Shown: one piece after another, positions 1-3,685 of the stretch
Layout of the letters: each line of letters opens with the position of its first letter
Numbering within the stretch: position 1 is the stretch's first letter
From: Akkermansiaceae bacterium UBA6138
GTDB taxonomy: Bacteria; Verrucomicrobiota; Verrucomicrobiia; Verrucomicrobiales; DEV007
Direction: 5' to 3'
Assembly: GCA_002422425.1 (NCBI GenBank)
Contig: DIVG01000042.1
Coordinates: 24,171-30,287, forward strand
DNA: 6,117 bases
The notes under the pieces: model-generated
What the model was told of the DNA's origin: nothing
Databases searched by the model: none
What the model saw: only the letters and a program-made list of their open reading frames with translations
Position numbers and translations under genes: made by a program

Positions 1-72
1 GTTCTTCATGCCTCGTGGACGCAACTCGCGCGCGTCCTCCTTAATGCCCACGAAACGATTACTCGATACTGA
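1..72 (+). CDS. C-terminal tail of a DUF1553 (PSD1)-like protein, 5' end outside window
   Basis: Frame 1 is open from the first base to a TGA at 70-72 and reads VLHASWTQLARVLLNAHE followed by TITRY. A tryptophan, a short spacer, then LARVLLN-x-x-E close to the stop is the typical ending of PVC DUF1553 (PSD1) proteins, which usually finish with a motif like 'LLNxNEF'. Genes for DUF1549/DUF1553 proteins very commonly sit directly upstream of DUF1501 genes in Planctomycetota and Verrucomicrobiota, and here the stop is followed by a single base and then the DUF1501 ATG at 74, which fits translational coupling in one operon. Only 23 residues are visible, so the family call rests on this short motif and the gene order. 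One oddity is that the usual Phe after Glu is replaced by Thr. The function of the family is not established; such proteins are predicted to be exported. Confidence 0.72.
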   Translation, partial: VLHASWTQLARVLLNAHETITRY

Positions 73-73
73 C

Positions 74-1516
74 ATGAGCCCTTTTCATCCCTCATTCGAA
101 GCCCTCCGCGTCAACCGCCGCTCGTTCCTGCAGCAAAGCAGCTACGGCCTCGGTGGCATGGCGATGGCGGTGCTACATGGCCAGTCGCATGCCGCCACGA
201 GCGATCTCGCCAAACCCGACGACTGGAAAGGTGCTCTCAAGGTCCCGCATTTCCCGGTAAAGGCGAAGCGCGTCATCTTTCTCTGCATGGCGGGCGGCCC
301 TTCGCAGTTCGAGACCTTCGATTGGAAACCCGAGCTGAAAGCGCTCCACGATCAGCCCTTTCCCGAGTCCTTCACGAAAGGGCAACAGCTCGCCCAGCTC
401 CAGGGGGCTGTGCTCAAAGCGCGGGGTTCGTTCACGAATTTTCAGAAACACGGCCAGTCCGGCATTGAGGTGAGCGACCTCTTCCCCGAGATCGCGAAGC
501 AGGCGGACAAGCTCTGCGTGATCCGCTCGATGCAGACCGAGCAGATCAATCACGACACCGCCCACGCGTTCATGAACACCGGCTCCATCATCAAGGGGCG
601 GCCCAGCATGGGGTCGTGGCTGACCTACGGACTCGGATCCGAGACCGAGGATCTCCCAGGCTTCATCGTGCTGACCTCGGCAGGCAAATACGGTCAGCAA
701 CCCATCTCGGCGCGACAGTGGAGCAGCGGCGTGCTGCCGAGTCGCTTTCAAGGGATCCAGTTTCAGTCAAAGGGTGACGCGGTTCACTACATCGGCAATC
801 CCGACGGTGTCTGTCAGAGCACCCAGCGCCAGGTCATCGAAGAGATCCAGCGGCTCAACGGCTTCCTCGCCGAGGAACAGAACGATCCCGAGATCGCGAC
901 GCGTATCTCCCAGTATGAGATGGCCTTCAAGATGCAGAGCAGCGTTCCCGAGCTGACCGACTTCACCGAGGAAAATCAGGCGACGCTCGATCGCTACGGC
1001 GTGAAAGAACCGGGCGACGGTTCCTTTGCCTCGAACTGCCTCCTCGCCCGCCGCCTCGCCGAGCGCGGCGTCCGCATGATCCAGCTTTATCATCGCGCCT
1101 GGGACCACCACGGCCAGATCGAAGAGGGCATGCAAGACGGCGCCGCGACGGTCGACCGACCCACCGCCGCCCTTTTACAGGATCTCGAAGAGCGCGGGCT
1201 CCTCGAAGACACCCTCGTCCTCTGGGGCGGGGAGTTCGGACGCACGCCGATGGGGCAGGGGACAGGGCGCGATCACCACATCCTTTCCTTCAGCGTTTTC
1301 ATGGCCGGAGGCGGGATCAAGCCAGGGACCACCTGGGGCGCGACCGACGAGCTGGGTTACCGCGCCGTTGAGGACATTGTTAGTGTCCATGACCTCCACG
1401 CGACGATGCTCTCCCTGCTGGGGATCGATCATCACCGCCTCACCACGAAATTCCAGGGCCTCGATGTCCGGCTCACGGGCGTGGCGGGGAAAGTGATCAG
1501 GGGAATCGTGGCGTGA
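74..1516 (+). CDS. DUF1501 family protein, Tat-exported, alkaline-phosphatase-like fold
   Basis: This 480-residue protein is of normal length for DUF1501, a family placed in the alkaline phosphatase/sulfatase superfamily whose substrate is unknown. The N-terminus has a twin-arginine signal: NRRSFLQ at residues 14-20, a weakly hydrophobic Gly/Ala/Met stretch (24-34) and a plausible SHA|A cleavage site near 40. Family landmarks follow: IFLCMAGGPSQFETFDWKP (about 68-86), NHDTAH (159-164), GRPSMGSW (175-182), LPGF (194-197), WDHHG (343-347), WGGEFGRTP (384-392) and GRDHH (398-402). The Asp, His and Glu residues in these motifs match positions expected for metal ligands in the superfamily; this is inference. 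The start at 74 is preferred to ATGs at 8 and 44 because the upstream reading frame ends at 72 and the Tat motif then lies 14 residues in, as usual. No Shine-Dalgarno is visible, which is consistent with coupling to the upstream gene. Export is predicted to the periplasm in folded form. Confidence 0.93.
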   Translation: MSPFHPSFEALRVNRRSFLQQSSYGLGGMAMAVLHGQSHAATSDLAKPDDWKGALKVPHFPVKAKRVIFLCMAGGPSQFETFDWKPELKALHDQPFPESFTKGQQLAQLQGAVLKARGSFTNFQKHGQSGIEVSDLFPEIAKQADKLCVIRSMQTEQINHDTAHAFMNTGSIIKGRPSMGSWLTYGLGSETEDLPGFIVLTSAGKYGQQPISARQWSSGVLPSRFQGIQFQSKGDAVHYIGNPDGVCQSTQRQVIEEIQRLNGFLAEEQNDPEIATRISQYEMAFKMQSSVPELTDFTEENQATLDRYGVKEPGDGSFASNCLLARRLAERGVRMIQLYHRAWDHHGQIEEGMQDGAATVDRPTAALLQDLEERGLLEDTLVLWGGEFGRTPMGQGTGRDHHILSFSVFMAGGGIKPGTTWGATDELGYRAVEDIVSVHDLHATMLSLLGIDHHRLTTKFQGLDVRLTGVAGKVIRGIVA

Positions 1517-1519
1517 TCG

Positions 1520-2026
1520 CTAATCGCCCATCGTCCACTCATCGATGAACGGAGTTCTTGCCCGGGCGACTCCGGGCACGTCCCAGCCGCCCGAAGTCGG
1601 CCTTTGACCGGGGATCAGTTGCAGGATCTGGGAAAAGAGAAAGGGCTTCTCCAGACAGGGGCAGGGATTCTCGCGCACCCGGGAAACTAGATCATTGGAT
1701 CGGAGATCCCCGGTCATGAAAATGAAGCGATGCCGGTAGTCCCGATCGAGCTCCAGCATCCCGAGGTAGAACTCCAGGCCGTTCATGTGCGGCATACGGA
1801 TATCCGAGATGACGAGATCAAAGCTCTCCCGGTGCGCGAGGGTGAGCGCCTCATTACCGTCGGGTGCGGTGGTCACCGCGTGTCCGTGAGACTTCAGAAA
1901 CCGGCGAAGGGCCCTGCGGACGATCTCTTCATCATCGACCACGAGGATGCGAAGACACGGATTTGAATCCGGCGCGGGCTGAGCCTCCTGGGTGGCGGGC
2001 TTTTCGGGGGTGGTGGTGGCGTTCAT
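1520..2026 (-). CDS. Single-domain (CheY-like) response regulator
   Basis: The protein has 168 residues with one receiver domain spanning about residues 24-140. Visible active-site residues are the acidic pair D31 and D32 in LVVDDEE, the phosphoacceptor D75 in SDIRMP, T105 in FMTGD and K127 in LEKPF, so all residues needed for phosphotransfer are present. An unstructured Thr/Pro/Glu/Ala-rich leader (1-22) precedes the domain, and about 28 residues without a recognisable output domain follow it. It should therefore act through protein contacts rather than by binding DNA, but its partner is unknown: no histidine kinase lies in the window. The segment before K127 contains NPCPC with two cysteines, which is uncommon. 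The start is the ATG at 2024-2026 (read on the minus strand). An AAAGGA at 2041-2046 lies 14 bases upstream, rather far for a Shine-Dalgarno. Another ATG seven bases upstream runs into a stop after three codons. Confidence 0.93.
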   Translation of the reverse strand: MNATTTPEKPATQEAQPAPDSNPCLRILVVDDEEIVRRALRRFLKSHGHAVTTAPDGNEALTLAHRESFDLVISDIRMPHMNGLEFYLGMLELDRDYRHRFIFMTGDLRSNDLVSRVRENPCPCLEKPFLFSQILQLIPGQRPTSGGWDVPGVARARTPFIDEWTMGD

Positions 2027-2057
2027 GATCGCATTTCAGTTCCTTTGTGAACCGTTC

Positions 2058-2080
2058 CCGGGCCATCGCAAAAGGCCCGG
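2058..2080. repeat. Inverted repeat, 7-bp GC hairpin in the regulator's leader
   Basis: CCGGGCC (2058-2064) and GGCCCGG (2074-2080) are perfect reverse complements separated by a 9-base loop. On the minus strand the hairpin falls in the untranslated leader of the response regulator, 11 bases upstream of the AAAGGA element, so it could affect translation or mRNA stability. On the plus strand a run of six T follows, but eight bases beyond the stem, so it is a poor intrinsic terminator, and no plus-strand gene ends there. An operator role is equally possible. The stem is seen directly; its function is inferred. Confidence 0.5.
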
Positions 2081-2099
2081 AGGGTTGATTTTTTCAAAC

Positions 2100-2150
2100 T
2101 TAACTCTCTCTATTTCAGCATTTAATATGCCATTAAGCTGTCCAAATAAT
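2100..2150 (+). promoter_or_regulatory. Candidate sigma-70-like promoter elements in the AT-rich divergent spacer
   Basis: This is the AT-rich core of the 244-base gap between the minus-strand regulator and the plus-strand DUF2231-cytochrome gene, in otherwise GC-rich DNA. Two overlapping plus-strand candidates exist. TTAACT (2100-2105), a 17-base spacer and TAATAT (2123-2128) match the consensus at 4/6 in each box. TTAATA (2122-2127), a 17-base spacer and AATAAT (2145-2150) match at 4/6 and 5/6. Either would give a leader of more than 100 bases for the gene starting at 2271. I found no convincing minus-strand promoter here by eye, although the regulator needs one in this gap. AT-rich DNA yields such matches by chance, so the call is tentative. 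Confidence 0.3.
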
Positions 2151-2232
2151 AAACCGCTCTCGAGCCCGACTTTCGGGGAAAGAGTTTATTCGGAGGGGCG
2201 GATTCTCCTATTTCCTGCGCGTATTTTGGCGT

Positions 2233-2247
2233 GGACTTGTGAAGTCC
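2233..2247. repeat. Inverted repeat, 6-bp hairpin upstream of the cytochrome gene
   Basis: GGACTT (2233-2238) and AAGTCC (2242-2247) pair perfectly around a 3-base GTG loop, 23 bases before the ATG at 2271. The sequence after it is C-rich, then TTTT (2251-2254), then GGG followed by ATAAAGCATC before the start. It would form a small hairpin in the mRNA leader just ahead of the ribosome-binding region and could also be a weak attenuator or an operator. The pairing is seen; a regulatory role is inference. Confidence 0.35.
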
Positions 2248-2270
2248 CCCTTTTCCCGGGATAAAGCATC

Positions 2271-3182
2271 ATGAATACAATGACCCGGGCGATTCTCGCC
2301 GTTGTTTTTCTGTCAGGCTTGTTCGGCAGCGGGGCAGTTCCGATCGTCGGAACCGCTCCCGCTGGAGTTTCTCCCGATTTTGAATGGCGGGCCTTTCTTG
2401 CCCCCTTTCACACCGTCACGCTTCATCTCCCGATCGGCTTTGTCCTGATGAGCTTGATTCTTGAGACCTATCATTTGTTTAAACCGAGTGCCCCGCTCCG
2501 CAGTGCCATCGGACTTGTCCTCACCTGCAGCGCGCTCAGTGCGGTCATGGTGGTTCTGTTGGGAATCTTTCGCGCGGAAGCGGGCGGATACGAACCTGAG
2601 ACGCTCGAGGCGCACCGCCGGTTCGGCATCGCCGTGGGTGTTGTCACCGTGGTCGCTGCGATGATGCATGCGGTGGTCTTTCGAAAGCGTCCCCGACCTG
2701 TTGCGGTTGGCGTTTACCGCGCCCTCCTCCTCACCGACATGGTCCTGCTTTCCATTGCGGGGCATGGCGGAGGGAACCTAACCCATGGATCAAAGTATCT
2801 TACAGAGAACGCGCCCGTCTGGGTTCGCCAGTGGGTCGAGCGTGGGAATGGCCCGCCGGAAGGTGCCGTCACCGATCCCGCAAGCGAGTATGCCCGGGTC
2901 ATCAAGCCCATCTTTGAGGCAAAGTGTTATCAATGCCACGGAGCGGAAAAACAAAAGGGCGACTACCGCATGGACACGATCGAAGGGCTCTTCACCGCGG
3001 GCGAGAGCGGGCTCAAACCTATCGTGAAGGGAAATGCCGTGGAGAGTTATCTAGTCGAGACGATTGCCGTGCCGGACGATGACGACATAGCGATGCCGCC
3101 TGATGGCAAAGCGCGTCTCACCCCCGAAGAGGTTCTTGCGATCATGCGCTGGATCTGGGCCGGTGCCGAAACCGGAAGTTGA
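2271..3182 (+). CDS. DUF2231-like membrane protein fused to a PSCyt1-type cytochrome c domain
   Basis: The protein has 303 residues. A hydrophobic N-terminal segment (about 5-22) is a signal peptide or anchor. Four further helices follow at roughly 49-68, 78-100, 118-137 and 148-164. The sequences HLPIGFVLM (52-60) and GHGGGNLTHG (164-173) resemble the membrane domain seen in DUF2231-type proteins of PVC bacteria. After a Pro/Gly linker (about 191-204) comes a mono-heme c domain of Planctomycete type (about 205-302). It has CYQCH at 219-223, GESG (244-247), a probable distal ligand M275 in AMPPDG, and the closing LTPEEVLAIMRWIWAGAE pattern. With or without signal cleavage the predicted topology puts the heme domain outside the cytoplasmic membrane, where c-type heme is attached. 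Several His residues (47, 52, 115, 133, 165, 172) lie in or near membrane segments and might bind a b-type heme, which is speculative. ATG 2271 has only a weak GGG upstream; the ATG at 2280 is an alternative. The redox partner is not identified. Confidence 0.88.
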   Translation: MNTMTRAILAVVFLSGLFGSGAVPIVGTAPAGVSPDFEWRAFLAPFHTVTLHLPIGFVLMSLILETYHLFKPSAPLRSAIGLVLTCSALSAVMVVLLGIFRAEAGGYEPETLEAHRRFGIAVGVVTVVAAMMHAVVFRKRPRPVAVGVYRALLLTDMVLLSIAGHGGGNLTHGSKYLTENAPVWVRQWVERGNGPPEGAVTDPASEYARVIKPIFEAKCYQCHGAEKQKGDYRMDTIEGLFTAGESGLKPIVKGNAVESYLVETIAVPDDDDIAMPPDGKARLTPEEVLAIMRWIWAGAETGS

Positions 3183-3251
3183 ATCCGCCGGAAATTTGGT
3201 CGATCAGGTGCGGCTGTTCGTGAGGGAGCAGCCCCGATCTTTCCACCTACT

Positions 3252-3677
3252 ATGATCTCCGTGATTCTGATCGGCTTCACCCTTGTCGCCGCCACCGTCT
3301 CCGTTAATGCCCTGGGGCTTGCGGCGCTCATCCGATTGCTCCAGCGGACGACCACAGCGTCACCGCAGACGCTGTGGCCGGTCACCTGGCTGCTCGTCAG
3401 GACGGCCTGGGCGCTCATTGTTATTCACGGAATCGGGATTGCGCTCTGGGCAGCCGCCTATCTGCTGCTGGGTGTCTTCCCCGATACCGAGTCCGCCTTC
3501 TACTTTTCAGGCGTCACCTACACCACGGTCGGTTACGGCGACCTCGTTCTGCCGCCACACTGGAGGATGCTTGGTCCGCTTGAAGGCATGACCGGGATTC
3601 TCATGTGCGGCCTCTCCGGGGCCTTCTTCTTTGCCGTAGTCATGAAGACCTTCGGGTTTAAGGAGAGGAAGGAGTGA
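3252..3677 (+). CDS. Small potassium-channel-like protein (Ion_trans_2 pore domain)
   Basis: This 141-residue inner-membrane protein carries the K+ selectivity filter TTVGYGD at residues 91-97, preceded by a pore helix (about 79-90) and flanked by M1 (about 48-74) and M2 (about 108-132). An extra hydrophobic helix lies at about 2-29, giving three membrane segments. M2 contains GLSGAFFF, with glycines at 120 and 123 that could act as a gating hinge. There is no RCK/TrkA-N or cyclic-nucleotide domain; after M2 only a short charged tail, KERKE, remains. Its size and plan match a family of roughly 140-residue bacterial 'ion channel' proteins, so it appears complete and would need to assemble as a tetramer. 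It lies 69 bases after the DUF2231-cytochrome gene on the same strand and may be co-transcribed. No good Shine-Dalgarno precedes ATG 3252, and no other start codon exists in frame back to the previous stop. Its ion preference is inferred from the filter only. Confidence 0.92.
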   Translation: MISVILIGFTLVAATVSVNALGLAALIRLLQRTTTASPQTLWPVTWLLVRTAWALIVIHGIGIALWAAAYLLLGVFPDTESAFYFSGVTYTTVGYGDLVLPPHWRMLGPLEGMTGILMCGLSGAFFFAVVMKTFGFKERKE

Positions 3678-3685
3678 CTCACTTC
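3668..3685. repeat. Imperfect hairpin spanning two convergent stop codons
   Basis: GAAGGAG (3668-3674) pairs with CTC (3678-3680) and CTTC (3682-3685) around a 3-base loop TGA, with one bulged A at 3681. The loop is the stop codon of the channel gene, and the right arm includes most of the stop of the minus-strand heme protein gene (3679-3681). There is no U-tract on either strand, so it is at best a weak bidirectional transcription end signal; chance similarity is quite possible. Confidence 0.2.

Noticed and set aside
173..751. Minus-strand open frame of 192 codons opposite the DUF1501 gene
   Set aside because: It is antisense to clear DUF1501 motifs, lacks any family signature and has an Arg/Glu/Leu/Gly-rich composition typical of a GC-driven shadow.
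1499..1530. Terminator between the convergent DUF1501 and regulator genes
   Set aside because: Only a short bulged pairing (GGC-GAT against ATC-GCC) is visible and there is no T-run on either strand.
2058..2096. Intrinsic terminator on the plus strand
   Set aside because: The stem is good, but the T-run starts about ten bases after it and no plus-strand gene ends nearby; the convergent DUF1501 gene ends more than 500 bases upstream.
1992..2264. Plus-strand frame of 90 codons crossing the regulator's 5' end and the spacer
   Set aside because: It begins inside the regulator gene on the opposite strand, has no evident ribosome-binding site, and its later part crosses the promoter-like AT-rich region. 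The hydrophobic start looks accidental.
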